A DNA stretch of 64,000 nt from Ruegeria arenilitoris. GTDB lineage: Bacteria; Pseudomonadota; Alphaproteobacteria; Rhodobacterales; Rhodobacteraceae. Positions 52,104 through 61,625 of this stretch are shown one piece after another; the stretch's first letter is position 1; each line of letters opens with the position of its first letter. The notes below the pieces were generated by a model, which had not been told where the DNA came from, did no database searches, and saw only the letters and a program-made list of their open reading frames with translations. The DNA is taken from the NCBI RefSeq assembly GCF_042675705.1, contig NZ_JBHTJJ010000006.1; one strand, written 5' to 3'. Both the position numbers and the translations under genes were made by a program.

Positions 52104-52933
52104 CCGACAACCGCATTCCACTGGCCGGAGTCATCGGACACCCGATTGCCCATTCCCGATCGCCTGCCCTGCATGGCTATTGGCTGAAGACTTATGGTTT
52201 GCCGGGCCATTATGTGCCGATGGATGTTGCGCCCGCCGACCTTGAAACGGTCCTGCGCAGCTTGCCCAAGGCCGGGTTCGTCGGGGCCAATGTCACCGTT
52301 CCGCACAAAGAGGCCGCGATGCGGCTGGCAGATCATGTGTCGGACCGTGCCTCGGTGATTGGGGCGGCGAATACGCTGGTGTTCCGGTCCGATGGCTCGA
52401 TCCACGCGGACAATACCGACGGGTACGGGTTTATGCAGAACCTGCGTGCGGGTGCGCCGGATTGGGTGCCGCAGGATGGCCCGGCGGTGGTGTTCGGCGC
52501 GGGCGGGGCCGCGCGGGCGGTGCTGCAGGCGCTGGCCGAGGCCGGCGTGCCCGAAATCCTGCTGACCAACCGCACGCGGTCGCGCGCCGATCACCTGAAA
52601 GATGAATTCGGCCAGCGCATCACCGTGGTCGATTGGGTCCAGGCCGGAAACGTGATCGAAAACGCCGAGCTGGTGGTGAACACTACGTCGCTGGGCATGC
52701 AGGGTCAGCCCGAGCTGCGCGTCCCCTTGGACGGGTTGCAGCCGGGAACGGTGGTGACCGATCTGGTCTATACGCCATTGAAGACCCGCCTTCTGGAACA
52801 GGCCGAGGCTGCGGGCTGCACGGTCGTCGACGGGCTGGGCATGTTGCTGCATCAGGCGGTTCCGGGGTTCGAGCGGTGGTTCGGCCTGCGCCCCGAGGTC
52901 ACGGAAGAAACCCGCGCAGCGGTTCTGGCATGA
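52100..52933 (+). CDS. aroE: Shikimate dehydrogenase (NADP+)
   Basis: AroE reduces 3-dehydroshikimate to shikimate in the aromatic amino acid pathway. The 277-residue protein has the substrate loop HPIAHSRSPALHGYW near residue 14, the catalytic lysine in NVTVPHKEAAMRLAD near 65, the NADP motif GAGGAARAVLQALAEAG near 134 and the C-terminal GLGMLLHQAVPGFERWFG. It overlaps maf and coaE by 4 nt each. Confidence 0.95.
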   Translation: MTDNRIPLAGVIGHPIAHSRSPALHGYWLKTYGLPGHYVPMDVAPADLETVLRSLPKAGFVGANVTVPHKEAAMRLADHVSDRASVIGAANTLVFRSDGSIHADNTDGYGFMQNLRAGAPDWVPQDGPAVVFGAGGAARAVLQALAEAGVPEILLTNRTRSRADHLKDEFGQRITVVDWVQAGNVIENAELVVNTTSLGMQGQPELRVPLDGLQPGTVVTDLVYTPLKTRLLEQAEAAGCTVVDGLGMLLHQAVPGFERWFGLRPEVTEETRAAVLA

Positions 52934-53523
52934 GTTTCTCTCTGGGTCTGACTGGGTCGATCGGCATGGGCAAAAGCACCACCGCCGACCTGTTCGCGCA
53001 GGAAGGCTGCGCCGTGTGGGATGCAGACGCCGCCGTGCATCGGCTGTATGCGGAAGGCGGCGCGGCGGTCGCGCCGATCCGCGCGGCATTTCCCGACGCG
53101 ATCGAGGATGGGGCCGTCAGCCGTGACGCCCTGAAACGGATCATCAGCGCCGATCCGACCGCTTTGAAACGGATCGAATCCATCGTCCACCCGCTGGTGG
53201 CCCGAGATCGCGAGGCGTTTCGACAGGCGGCCAAGTCGGACATCCTTGTCTTTGATATTCCTCTGCTTTTCGAAACCGGCGGCGACGCGCAGATGGATGC
53301 GGTGGCCTGCGTTTCAATCCCCCCAGGCGAGCAGAAGCGCCGGGTCATGGCGCGGGGCACGATGACCGAGGCGCAGTTCGAGCAGATCCGCGCCAAGCAG
53401 ATGCCGAATGACGAAAAATGCGCGCGGTCGGATTTCGTGATCGTCACCGACACTCTGGACCATGCCCGCGCACAGGTGCAGAATGTGGTCAGGCAGATCA
53501 GGGCAGGATTGGTAGATGCGTGA
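52930..53523 (+). CDS. coaE: Dephospho-CoA kinase
   Basis: CoaE catalyses the last step of coenzyme A synthesis. The 197-residue protein from MSFSLGLTGSIGMGKSTTAD has the P-loop GSIGMGKST, then VWDADAAVHRLYAEGG, HPLVARDREAF and DIPLLFETGGDAQMD, all family motifs. The ATG overlaps the aroE stop (ATGA), and the frame open from 52633 lies within aroE. dnaQ starts 8 nt before its end. Confidence 0.95.
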   Translation: MSFSLGLTGSIGMGKSTTADLFAQEGCAVWDADAAVHRLYAEGGAAVAPIRAAFPDAIEDGAVSRDALKRIISADPTALKRIESIVHPLVARDREAFRQAAKSDILVFDIPLLFETGGDAQMDAVACVSIPPGEQKRRVMARGTMTEAQFEQIRAKQMPNDEKCARSDFVIVTDTLDHARAQVQNVVRQIRAGLVDA

Positions 53524-54238
53524 AATCGTACTGGATACGGAAACCACCGGATTCGATCCCGAAAGCGGCGACCGGATCGTCGAGATCGGCGCCATCGAGC
53601 TGTGGAACCACGTCGCCACTGGCGAGACCTATCACGTCTATATCAACCCCGAACGTTCTATGCCGGCCGAGGCTTTCGGCGTGCACGGCATCGGCCCTGA
53701 CCTGCTGGAGCCGCCGCAACCTCCCGAACCGGGCCAGATCACCCTTAAGGACAAACCCGTCTTTGCGAAGGTCGGGCAGGCCTTCCGCGATTTCGTGGGC
53801 GATGCGCGGCTGGTGATCCACAACGCCTCATTCGACATGAAATTCCTCAATGCCGAATTGGGATGGATGGGCCTGCCCCCGATCCCGATAGAGCAGGCGC
53901 TGGACACGCTGGCGATCGCGCGCAAGCGGTTTCCCGGCTCGCCCGCCTCGCTGGATGCCTTGTGCCGGAGGTTCAACATCGACAACTCGAACCGGGTTCT
54001 GCACGGCGCGTTGCTCGACTCGGAAATCCTGGCAGAGGTCTATCTGGAGCTGATCGGTGGGCGGCAGCCCGATTTCGGCCTGTCCTCGGCGTCTGCCGAA
54101 AACTCAACCGGTGGCGACATCTGGCGCCCCGGTCCACGGCCCAACCCACTGCAGCCCCGGATTACCGAGGATGAGCGTGCTGCACATGATGCATTTGTCG
54201 AAAAGCTGGGCGAAAACGCACTGTGGTCCCGCACCTGA
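53516..54238 (+). CDS. dnaQ: DNA polymerase III epsilon subunit (proofreading exonuclease)
   Basis: DnaQ is the 3'-5' proofreading subunit of the replicative polymerase. The 240-residue protein shows the DEDDh exonuclease motifs in order: LDTETTGFDPESGDRIVEIG (Exo I) near residue 5, VIHNASFDMKFLNAEL (Exo II) near 101, and HGALLDSEILAEVYLEL (Exo III, HxAxxD) near 164. The C-terminal part is expected to bind the polymerase. It closes the maf-aroE-coaE-dnaQ run. Confidence 0.95.
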   Translation: MREIVLDTETTGFDPESGDRIVEIGAIELWNHVATGETYHVYINPERSMPAEAFGVHGIGPDLLEPPQPPEPGQITLKDKPVFAKVGQAFRDFVGDARLVIHNASFDMKFLNAELGWMGLPPIPIEQALDTLAIARKRFPGSPASLDALCRRFNIDNSNRVLHGALLDSEILAEVYLELIGGRQPDFGLSSASAENSTGGDIWRPGPRPNPLQPRITEDERAAHDAFVEKLGENALWSRT

Positions 54239-54263
54239 CCTGGGTCAGATGCGAGTTGCCTAA

Positions 54264-54764
54264 TCACGCTTCGGTTTTGTCGGACGCTTCGGCCTGACGG
54301 CGTATCAACTCGTTGCGGTACAGTCCGACGAAATCGATGTTGTCGAGGTTGACCGGCGGGTAGCCACCGTCGCGGGTTATGTCGCTGACGATGCGGCGCA
54401 GGTACGGGAACAGCATCCGCGGGCATTCGATCATCAGGAACGGGTGCAACTGATCATTCGGCACGCCTTCCACGTGGAACAGGCCGCAATAATCGATCTC
54501 GCACAGGAACAGGATGTCCTCCAGACCCTTGGCCTTGGACTTGAGGTTCAGCTTGATCGACACCTCGTATTGGTGGTCGGCCGAGCGCTTTTTCGCATCC
54601 AGGTTCACCTGGACCGAGATCTCGGGCTGCACGTCGCCCGAGACGCCTTTTTGCGCCATCACGTTTTCAAAGGACATGTCCCGGATGAACTGTCCCAGAA
54701 TGCGCATCTGGATTTGGGGGGCTGCCTGGGGCTCGGTTGTGCCGGCGGCGGTTTCTTCGGTCAT
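54264..54764 (-). CDS. secB: Protein-export chaperone SecB
   Basis: SecB keeps Sec substrates unfolded and hands them to SecA. The 166-residue protein starts MTEETAAGTTEPQAAPQIQM and has QFIRDMSFENVMAQKG, EVSIKLNLKSKAKG, CEIDYCGLFHVEGVP and ECPRMLFPYLRRIVSDITRD, the standard SecB core. The frame open to 54803 adds 13 residues with no homology. It converges on dnaQ. Confidence 0.96.
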   Translation of the reverse strand: MTEETAAGTTEPQAAPQIQMRILGQFIRDMSFENVMAQKGVSGDVQPEISVQVNLDAKKRSADHQYEVSIKLNLKSKAKGLEDILFLCEIDYCGLFHVEGVPNDQLHPFLMIECPRMLFPYLRRIVSDITRDGGYPPVNLDNIDFVGLYRNELIRRQAEASDKTEA

Positions 54765-54818
54765 GGATCCGCTCCAAAATTTAAATTCGCCACTGCTTAT
54801 CAAGTTGGGCCGGGCACC

Positions 54819-55313
54819 TCAATGCTGGTGCGGCCCTTCCACCCATTTCGACGGTTGCGCGGGTTTTGTGCGCACTTCCGAATACTCTCCATCGATGATG
54901 TCATCCCCACCGAACGGATCGCGCGTCGCCCCGTATTGCGGGCCGGGGCCCATCTGGAACTGGGTAATCGTGACCCGCGACTTGAGATACCGAAAAACCG
55001 CGGCCCGCACCCCGGGAACCAGCAGCGCAAAGCCGATTGCGTCAGTGAAGAACCCGGGCGTCATCAGCAGAACACCTGACAGCAGGATCATCGCACCATT
55101 GGCCAGCGGTTCGGTCGGGTCGTCCAGTTCGGAAAAGGCGTGCTGTAGCTGACCCATCGCCATGCGACCTTGTGTCCGCACCATCGCAGTACCCAGAAAG
55201 GCGGTCAAAACCACGATTGCCAGTGTCGGCCACAGGCCGATCAGACCGCCGACCTGGATAAAAAGGGCGATTTCGATGATCGGCACCAATAAAAATGCCA
55301 AGAACAGATACAT
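54819..55313 (-). CDS. fxsA: FxsA-family cytoplasmic membrane protein
   Basis: A 164-residue inner-membrane protein of the FxsA family (E. coli FxsA relieves F-factor exclusion of phage T7; the normal role is unknown). It begins MYLFLAFLLVPIIEIALFIQ, with LIGLWPTLAIVVLTAFLGTA and GAMILLSGVLLMTPGFFTDA as further helices. The ATG at 55313 has AAGGATAG upstream. The acidic C-terminal tail (EYSEVRTKPAQPSKWVEG) is cytoplasmic. Its neighbours are secB and the divergent Tim44-like gene. Confidence 0.88.
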   Translation of the reverse strand: MYLFLAFLLVPIIEIALFIQVGGLIGLWPTLAIVVLTAFLGTAMVRTQGRMAMGQLQHAFSELDDPTEPLANGAMILLSGVLLMTPGFFTDAIGFALLVPGVRAAVFRYLKSRVTITQFQMGPGPQYGATRDPFGGDDIIDGEYSEVRTKPAQPSKWVEGPHQH

Positions 55314-55421
55314 ATGCGCTATCCTTTCCCATAGGCCGGGCTGTGGACTTGCCACCAACTGTCACCTACATAGTGGCACGAGGCCGCGTGTACAAAGTCT
55401 CGGTGCTGAAAAGAGGACGAA

Positions 55422-56081
55422 ATGAATTCACCCCTGATCCAGCTTCTGGTGCTGGCTGGCATAGCCATCTTCCTGATCCTGCGTCTCAGAAGCGTGCTGG
55501 GCACGCGCGAAGGCTTTGAAAAACCACCGGTGCCGAAGCAACCCGACACCGGGAAGTCGCGTCGTGATTTCGAAGTGATTGACGGCGGTCCGGATCGTGA
55601 CATTACCGACCATGTCCCCGAAGACAGCGAATTGGCGCAGACGCTGGCTGCGATGAAGCGTGTCGAGCCGAGCTTTTCGGTCAGCGAGTTTCTGCAGGGC
55701 GCCCGCGGCGCCTATGAGCTGATCGTCATGGGGTTCGAGCGGGGCAACCTGGATGAAATCCAGCCCTTCCTGTCCGAGGAAGTGTTCGAAACCTTCGTCT
55801 CGGTTGTCGCCGATCGCGAGGACAAGGGCCTGACGATCGAGGCCGAATTCATCGGTGTGCGTGAGATGGGTCTGGTGGATGCCCAATTCGACAAGGATTC
55901 CAACCGCGCCGAGATCACTGTGCGGTTCGTCGGCGAGCTGACGTCGGTCGTGCGTGACCGGGGCGGCGACATCATCGAAGGCAGCCCGAACACGATCAAA
56001 CGCCAGAAGGACAGCTGGACTTTCGCCCGCGTCATGGGCGCGGATGATCCGAACTGGCTGCTTGTCGCCACGGACGCATGA
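55422..56081 (+). CDS. Tim44/TimA-domain protein
   Basis: A 219-residue protein with one N-terminal membrane anchor (LIQLLVLAGIAIFLILRLRS) followed by a charged linker (GGPDRDITDHVPEDSELA) and a Tim44-like domain, with FSVSEFLQGARGAYELIVMG, LDEIQPFLSEEVFETFVSVV and the WTFARVMGADDPNWLLVATD end. Tim44 is part of the mitochondrial protein import motor, and its bacterial relative is of unclear function. It overlaps mltA by 4 nt, diverging from fxsA. Confidence 0.87.
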   Translation: MNSPLIQLLVLAGIAIFLILRLRSVLGTREGFEKPPVPKQPDTGKSRRDFEVIDGGPDRDITDHVPEDSELAQTLAAMKRVEPSFSVSEFLQGARGAYELIVMGFERGNLDEIQPFLSEEVFETFVSVVADREDKGLTIEAEFIGVREMGLVDAQFDKDSNRAEITVRFVGELTSVVRDRGGDIIEGSPNTIKRQKDSWTFARVMGADDPNWLLVATDA

Positions 56082-57118
56082 TCGGAACGCTCCGGTCGCT
56101 GATGCTGGTGGCGGTTCTGACCGCCGCCGATGCCGCCGGAGCCGAGGCGACGCGATCCATCCTGTCATTTGCTGACCTTGACGGCTGGGCCGAGGATGAC
56201 CACGGCGCGGCCTTGTCCGTTTTTCTGGATACGTGCGGGGATCTGGACGATCCGGACTGGCGTTCGTTGTGTGCAGCCGCAGGGACATACGAGCCCGATG
56301 CCGCGCGCGCCTTTTTCGAATTGTTCTTCCGGCCCATCCTGATCGAGGACGAAAAGGCCCCGCTGTTCACCGGATATTTTGAACCGGAATTGAACGGCTC
56401 GCGGACGCGGACTGAAACCTACAGATACCCGGTCTACAAGATGCCGCCCGAGGCGCGGGAGGCCGGGCAATGGCTCAGCCGGCGCGAACTGCTGACCAGC
56501 GACGTGATGAAAGGCCGGGGCTTGGAAATCGCCTGGGTCGATGACCCGGTCGAGTTGTTTTTTCTACAGATTCAAGGCTCGGGGCGCATCCGTTTGCCGG
56601 ATGGCAGTTCCGTGCGTGTTGGATATGGCGGGGCCAACGGCCACCCCTATCGGTCGGTTGGCGTTGAACTGGTCCGGCGCGGTATTCTGGGTGCGCATGA
56701 TGTGAGCGCCCGGATGATCCAGTCGTGGGTGCGCAAGAACCCCGAGATTGGGGCCGAGCTTTTGATGCACAACCCGTCCTACGTCTTTTTCCGCGAGGTT
56801 TCGCGGGTGGCTGCAGACCGCGGTCCTTTGGGCGCAATGAACCGGTCGATCACCGCAATGCGCAGCATCGCCGTTGACCCGGCCTATACCCCGTTAGGCG
56901 CGCCGGTCTGGGTTGAAAAAGACGGCAAGACTCCGCTGAGGCGCTTGATGATCGCACAGGATACCGGCTCGGCAATCAAGGGTGCACAACGGGCCGACAT
57001 CTTTTTCGGAACCGGGGACGCTGCGGGACAGGCGGCGGGCCAGCTCAAGGATCCCGGCCGCATGATCGTTTTGCTGCCGATCCAGCGCGCCTATGCCATG
57101 CTGCCGGATGAGTTCTGA
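56078..57118 (+). CDS. mltA: Membrane-bound lytic murein transglycosylase A
   Basis: MltA cleaves peptidoglycan glycan strands to form 1,6-anhydro ends. The 346-residue protein has a signal peptide (LRSLMLVAVLTAADAAGAEA), no lipobox Cys, the family segments FTGYFEPELNGSRTRTETYR and QIQGSGRIRLPDGSSVRVGY, and the catalytic Asp in QDTGSAIKGAQRADIFFGTG. The E. coli enzyme is a lipoprotein, so this form is probably a free periplasmic protein. It overlaps its neighbours by 4 nt and 1 nt. Confidence 0.94.
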   Translation: MIGTLRSLMLVAVLTAADAAGAEATRSILSFADLDGWAEDDHGAALSVFLDTCGDLDDPDWRSLCAAAGTYEPDAARAFFELFFRPILIEDEKAPLFTGYFEPELNGSRTRTETYRYPVYKMPPEAREAGQWLSRRELLTSDVMKGRGLEIAWVDDPVELFFLQIQGSGRIRLPDGSSVRVGYGGANGHPYRSVGVELVRRGILGAHDVSARMIQSWVRKNPEIGAELLMHNPSYVFFREVSRVAADRGPLGAMNRSITAMRSIAVDPAYTPLGAPVWVEKDGKTPLRRLMIAQDTGSAIKGAQRADIFFGTGDAAGQAAGQLKDPGRMIVLLPIQRAYAMLPDEF

Positions 57119-57705
57119 TGACCCGCCGCAAGCTGACCAAAGACGAGATCGAATTGTGGCACAAGGTAACCCGGCAGACCGAGCGGCTGCACCCGGAGAT
57201 TCCCCAATCCGTGCACCCATCGACCTTGCCGAAACCCAAGCCGAGAAAAACCCCAAAAGCGCGGATAGACGCCTTTGAACTGGGTCAGAATGCACCGACA
57301 AATGGACGCGGCCACAGCTTGAAGCCCGCAATCGGCGACAGCCTGCGCGCCGCACCCGTACAGATGGACAGCAAGGCCTTTGCGCGGATGAAACGCGGCA
57401 AGCTGAAGCCCGAAGGCAAACTGGACCTGCACGGAATGCGGGTCGATACGGCCCATCCTGCTCTGATCCGGTTCATCCTGTCGGCGCAGGCATCGGGAAA
57501 ACGACTGGTTCTGGTGGTCACCGGCAAAGGCAAGGACAGAGACGAACCCGGCCCGATCCCGACGCCCCGCGGCGTGCTGCGCAACCAGGTGCCTCAGTGG
57601 CTGCATTTGCCACCGCTGGCCCAAGCGGTTCTTCAGGTCAGTCCCGCCCATATCAGCCATGGCGGTGATGGGGCTTACTACGTGTATCTGAGGCGGGTCC
57701 GCTAA
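57118..57705 (+). CDS. Smr-domain protein
   Basis: A 195-residue protein with an N-terminal basic region (RRKLTKDEIELWHKVTRQTE) and a C-terminal Smr domain: KLDLHGMRVDTAHPALIRFI near residue 100 (LDLHG, the DxH motif) and RLVLVVTGKGKDRDE with the GxGxH-like loop altered to GKGKD. Smr domains nick DNA in MutS2 and cut RNA elsewhere. It overlaps mltA by 1 nt, so the two are coupled. Confidence 0.88.
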   Translation: MTRRKLTKDEIELWHKVTRQTERLHPEIPQSVHPSTLPKPKPRKTPKARIDAFELGQNAPTNGRGHSLKPAIGDSLRAAPVQMDSKAFARMKRGKLKPEGKLDLHGMRVDTAHPALIRFILSAQASGKRLVLVVTGKGKDRDEPGPIPTPRGVLRNQVPQWLHLPPLAQAVLQVSPAHISHGGDGAYYVYLRRVR

Positions 57706-58922
57706 AGCAGCCGCCGGGCCCTGTGAATACCGATCCAGACTATGCCGCACGTTGCCACGAAAAACCAGGCGATCCACAGGAACTGCGTGCTGAGCGGCAC
57801 GCCCAGATCGATCAGCCCGCCAGTCAGGCCGGGCCCGACAGCAGACCCCAGCACCATGACGGCGGCAGCCATCGCCTTGATCGCGCCGATGTGACGGGTG
57901 CCGTAGAACTCGGCCCAGAACGCGGCGGGCAGCGTACTGTTGGCGCCGACCGAAATGGCAAGACAGGACAAACCGATTACGGCGCCGGGGATTGTCTGGA
58001 CAAACGCAAACAGGGCAAACCCGGCAGCCATCGGAATCTGATAGAACGGCATCATCCGCGCCGTGCCCCATCTGTCCAACGCCCAGCCCGAGGCGAACAT
58101 CGCCAAGATCGACACCCCGGTATAGACCGGAAACAACGCAACCAGTTGGATATGGGCCCAGCCCTTGGTCTGCGCCAGATGGACCTGGTGAAAGAAGAAC
58201 GCAGTAATGAATGCCGAAGGTCCCATGAGCGCCGGCATCATGAACCAGAAAAGCGGGTTCAATAGCGTTTCGCGCCGGGTCCAGTGCCGCCCAAGCATCC
58301 CGGTCGCGCTGGTTTCCCGAGCCAGGCTTTGCGGTGTCCGTTCCCGACGTAGCATCCGCGTCAACGCGGGTATCCCCAACAGCGCGATGGCGGCGGACAG
58401 CGCCCAAAGAAAATGCCAGTCGACAAAGGCCATGGCGGCGACGAACAGCACGGGCAGCAAGGCTTCGCCGACGGCAAATCCCAGCGTTGCGATGGAGAGC
58501 GCCCTGCCCCGCGTGGCCGTGAACCACCGGGCCATCGCAACCATGGCAATGTGGCTGCACATGCCCTGGCCGAACAGACGCAGCAGAAAGATCACCACGG
58601 GCAACAGGATCACCCAGTGATTGACCGCCATCGCCAGCGCGGCACACGCAAGCCCAAGCAGGACAGCCGGGCCCAGCACTCGGACACGATAGATGTCTGT
58701 CAGCCCTCCGGCCCAGATCATGACAATCGCGGAAACAGTCGTGCCCAAGGAATAAAGACCGCCCCATGCGCCGTGGCTGAGGCCGAACTCGGCCCGGATC
58801 TGCCCGGCGAAGATCGAAATGAAAAACGTCTGCCCGAAACTGGACATGAAGGTCAGCAAGACCCCCGCGCCCAACCACGGAGCATTGTCCGCAAGGAAAA
58901 GGCGGACCCCGCGCCCAATCAC
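57702..58922 (-). CDS. MFS transporter
   Basis: A 406-residue major facilitator with about 12 hydrophobic segments and the loop 2-3 motif GGLTDIYRVRVLGPAVLLGL. Helices such as ALMGPSAFITAFFFHQVHLA and GIVWIGIHRARRLL at the end are visible. The substrate is unknown; the sequence resembles arabinose or drug efflux members. The start is GTG at 58922, overlapping the upstream lipoprotein gene stop by 4 nt. The tail overlaps smr. Confidence 0.85.
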   Translation of the reverse strand: MIGRGVRLFLADNAPWLGAGVLLTFMSSFGQTFFISIFAGQIRAEFGLSHGAWGGLYSLGTTVSAIVMIWAGGLTDIYRVRVLGPAVLLGLACAALAMAVNHWVILLPVVIFLLRLFGQGMCSHIAMVAMARWFTATRGRALSIATLGFAVGEALLPVLFVAAMAFVDWHFLWALSAAIALLGIPALTRMLRRERTPQSLARETSATGMLGRHWTRRETLLNPLFWFMMPALMGPSAFITAFFFHQVHLAQTKGWAHIQLVALFPVYTGVSILAMFASGWALDRWGTARMMPFYQIPMAAGFALFAFVQTIPGAVIGLSCLAISVGANSTLPAAFWAEFYGTRHIGAIKAMAAAVMVLGSAVGPGLTGGLIDLGVPLSTQFLWIAWFFVATCGIVWIGIHRARRLL

Positions 58923-60016
58923 GGAGTGCTGACCCGCACCTGCCCGGTTTCGGTCAGAACAACCTCAGTCGCGCCGGCATCGTTTCGCACGGCCGGCGGC
59001 ACAAGAAGATCAATACCACCCTGATCCCGGCCAAAGGTCCTGCTGACCCGGCCCGCCGCGTTGAGAATCGACAGAAGTGCCGGAGATGTGGCGGCTACGA
59101 AATGCGAGGATTCCGCATCCTTGTTGAAGGCCGTGGTGTCAATGATGCTGACCGGGTACTGCGCCAGCTTCTCGGTCGAGCTGATGTTGCCCAGCCGCTC
59201 ACCCTTGGCAGTTCCGCGCAGGCGTCCGGACACGTTCAAGATCTTGTCTTTGCGCGAGACCATGATCACAAATTGCTCGGGCGGAGATTTGATCACCGCC
59301 ATCTGCGACCGGAACACGTCAACGTCGAGATCGGGCGAGATCAGCAACACACCTTCCAGATTGCGCCGCGACCAGCCCGGCTCGCGCAGCTCGGCTTGGC
59401 GCATCATCTCCATGGTCAGCGCGCCTCCCATCGAGTGCGCAACGATCAGCACGCGCGGGACGCCCAGGGATTTCAGCGTAGAGATGGTTTGTTGCAGACC
59501 GTCGCGGGCAAACAGCATGCTGTCCAGATCATAGGCATAGCCCGATCCGGACCCTCGGCTGGGCCAGGAATAGACCAACGTCTTGCCAGGCAGGCCGATG
59601 TCGTGAGCCAACTGAGCCGCGCGAAAAACGGTTTCGGTCTGGGTGGCGTTGTAGCCATGAACAAAAATCGTAACTTCCTTGGCGCCGTTCAGCCGTGCTT
59701 TCAGATCCTGCTCGGACGGAAATTCTCGCACACCGGCCAAAACGAATTGCCGGCTCGGGGTCGGGTCCGAATAGGAAAACTCAAGCGTCCCGGGGCGGTG
59801 GTTCGGCGGGATCGAGACGGTGGTTTCGAGGAATTGCAGGCGGTCAGCGCGACGATACCCGTAAGAGCCATCGGCCTCGCGTGCGCGGGTGGTCGCCGCG
59901 AACACGGTCTGCGCCGTGCCGACGTCCAACGCTTCGGGCAAGGTGACCGAGATGGATCGGTCAACGCAGCCTCCCAAAACGGAAACCGTGACGAAAATGA
60001 TCAGATAGCGCAGCAC
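58919..60016 (-). CDS. Alpha/beta-hydrolase lipoprotein (DUF900 family)
   Basis: A 365-residue serine hydrolase with a lipoprotein signal peptide MLRYLIIFVTVSVLGGC (lipidated Cys17). The oxyanion region VTIFVHGYNATQTETVFRAA and the nucleophile motif VAHSMGGALTMEM mark the alpha/beta fold of the DUF900 type. I take the GTG at 60016 as start (GGGAT box upstream); a TTG at 60034 would add six residues. Substrate unknown. It shares a likely operon with the MFS gene, overlapping by 4 nt. Confidence 0.85.
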   Translation of the reverse strand: MLRYLIIFVTVSVLGGCVDRSISVTLPEALDVGTAQTVFAATTRAREADGSYGYRRADRLQFLETTVSIPPNHRPGTLEFSYSDPTPSRQFVLAGVREFPSEQDLKARLNGAKEVTIFVHGYNATQTETVFRAAQLAHDIGLPGKTLVYSWPSRGSGSGYAYDLDSMLFARDGLQQTISTLKSLGVPRVLIVAHSMGGALTMEMMRQAELREPGWSRRNLEGVLLISPDLDVDVFRSQMAVIKSPPEQFVIMVSRKDKILNVSGRLRGTAKGERLGNISSTEKLAQYPVSIIDTTAFNKDAESSHFVAATSPALLSILNAAGRVSRTFGRDQGGIDLLVPPAVRNDAGATEVVLTETGQVRVSTP

Positions 60017-60036
60017 GGAACGATCCCAGACCAACA

Positions 60037-60060
60037 GTTACGTGCTACGCATAGCGTAAC
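60037..60060. repeat. Inverted repeat upstream of the hydrolase lipoprotein gene
   Basis: GTTAC-gt-GCTA-cgca-TAGC-GTAAC is an interrupted palindrome 20 nt before the GTG start of the lipoprotein gene. It could be an operator or a leader hairpin. No T run follows on either strand. Confidence 0.5.
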
Positions 60061-60117
60061 CTGCCGACGCGTCCAGATAATTGCGCAGGACCAACCGGCA
60101 AAAACCGGCTGATCATG

Positions 60118-61425
60118 TTACAGAACGTAACGGCTCAGGTCCGTGGATTTGGTCAGCTCACCAAGGTTTTCATCGACAAAGGCCGCGTTGACCACGATTT
60201 CCGCGCCGGCACGGTCAGGCGCGACAAAGGACAGATCTTCTAAAACGCGCTCCATCACGGTGTACAGGCGCCGGGCGCCGATATTCTCGACGCTCTGGTT
60301 CACCTCGGCGGCGATCCGGGCCAGCGCGGCGATCCCGTCTTCGGTAAAGCTGACGGTGACGTTTTCGGTGCCCATCAAAGCCGTATACTGGCGCGTCAGC
60401 GCGTTGTCCGTCTCGGTCAGGATGCGCACGAAATCCTCTTCGGTCAGCGCGCGCAGCTCGACCCGGATCGGCAGACGCCCCTGCAGTTCGGGCAAAAGGT
60501 CCGAGGGTTTGGCGATATGGAACGCGCCGCTGGCGATGAACAGAATGTGGTCGGTCTTGACCGGGCCGTGCTTGGTGGAGACGGTCGTGCCTTCGATCAG
60601 GGGCAGTAGGTCGCGCTGCACGCCTTCGCGGCTGACATCCCCGCCGCGTGTTTCTGCCCGAGCGCAGACCTTGTCGATCTCGTCCAGAAATACGATGCCA
60701 TTCTGCTCGACCGATTCCAGCGCCGCGCGGGTGACGGCCTCGTCATCCAGCAACTTGTCGGCCTCTTCCCCGATCAGGATGTCATAGCTTTCGGCAACGG
60801 ACATGCGGCGCTTGACGGTGCGCCCGCCGAAAGCTTTGCCGAAAATGTCGCCCAGGTTCATCATGCCCATCTGTCCACCCGGCTGGCCGGGAATGTCGAA
60901 CATCGGCACCGGGTTGGACGTATCGGCCAATTCAAGCTCGATCACCGTGTCATCCAGCTCTCCGGATTTCAGCTTCTTGCGGAACATCTCGCGGGTGCTC
61001 TCGCGGGCGTCCGAGCCGGCGATGGCCTCGATCACGCGGTCCTCGGCAGCCTGATGCGCCTTGGCTTTGACCTCTTCGCGCATGTATTCACGGGTCTGGA
61101 TGATCGCGGCATCGGCCAGATCGCGGATGATCTGTTCGACATCGCGGCCGACATAGCCGACTTCGGTGAATTTGGTCGCTTCGACCTTGATGAAAGGCGC
61201 GCGGGCCAGCTTGGCCAGGCGGCGGCTGATCTCGGTTTTGCCCACGCCGGTGGGCCCGATCATCAGGATATTCTTGGGATAGACCTCGTCGCGGATGTCA
61301 TCCGCCAACTGCTTGCGCCGCCAGCGGTTGCGCAGGGCCACGGCGACAGCGCGCTTGGCATCCTTCTGCCCGATGATGAAACGATCCAGTTCCGAGACGA
61401 TCTCGCGCGGGGTCAGGTCGGTCAC
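60118..61425 (-). CDS. hslU: ATP-dependent protease ATPase subunit HslU
   Basis: HslU unfolds proteins and feeds them to the HslV peptidase. The 435-residue AAA+ protein has Walker A GPTGVGKTEISRRLAKL near residue 60, the conserved pore stretch TKFTEVGYVGRDVEQI, Walker B IVFLDEIDKVCARAET and the C-terminal tail DLSRYVL that docks into HslV. The start is GTG at 61425 (VTDLTPREIVSEL) with AAAGGA upstream; the longer frame to 61503 is spurious. hslV lies 1.4 kb upstream on the same strand, with an opposing MFS gene between. Confidence 0.97.
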   Translation of the reverse strand: MTDLTPREIVSELDRFIIGQKDAKRAVAVALRNRWRRKQLADDIRDEVYPKNILMIGPTGVGKTEISRRLAKLARAPFIKVEATKFTEVGYVGRDVEQIIRDLADAAIIQTREYMREEVKAKAHQAAEDRVIEAIAGSDARESTREMFRKKLKSGELDDTVIELELADTSNPVPMFDIPGQPGGQMGMMNLGDIFGKAFGGRTVKRRMSVAESYDILIGEEADKLLDDEAVTRAALESVEQNGIVFLDEIDKVCARAETRGGDVSREGVQRDLLPLIEGTTVSTKHGPVKTDHILFIASGAFHIAKPSDLLPELQGRLPIRVELRALTEEDFVRILTETDNALTRQYTALMGTENVTVSFTEDGIAALARIAAEVNQSVENIGARRLYTVMERVLEDLSFVAPDRAGAEIVVNAAFVDENLGELTKSTDLSRYVL

Positions 61426-61625
61426 AGGGCAGTCCTTTCGATGGTCGGCAGTCAGCTGCGGCTTAGGTAAGCACGGGGTCGGCAAAAACAACCGAGACCG
61501 CACATTTGGCCGCGTTGGTTAACAATGACCCGGCGCCAATGCAATTCTTTCCTGACCTCCATGTTGGGAGATTTCGGTGTGCTCTGATAGGGTTGGCGGA
61601 ATGTGCGCGGGACCCGGAGAGTGAA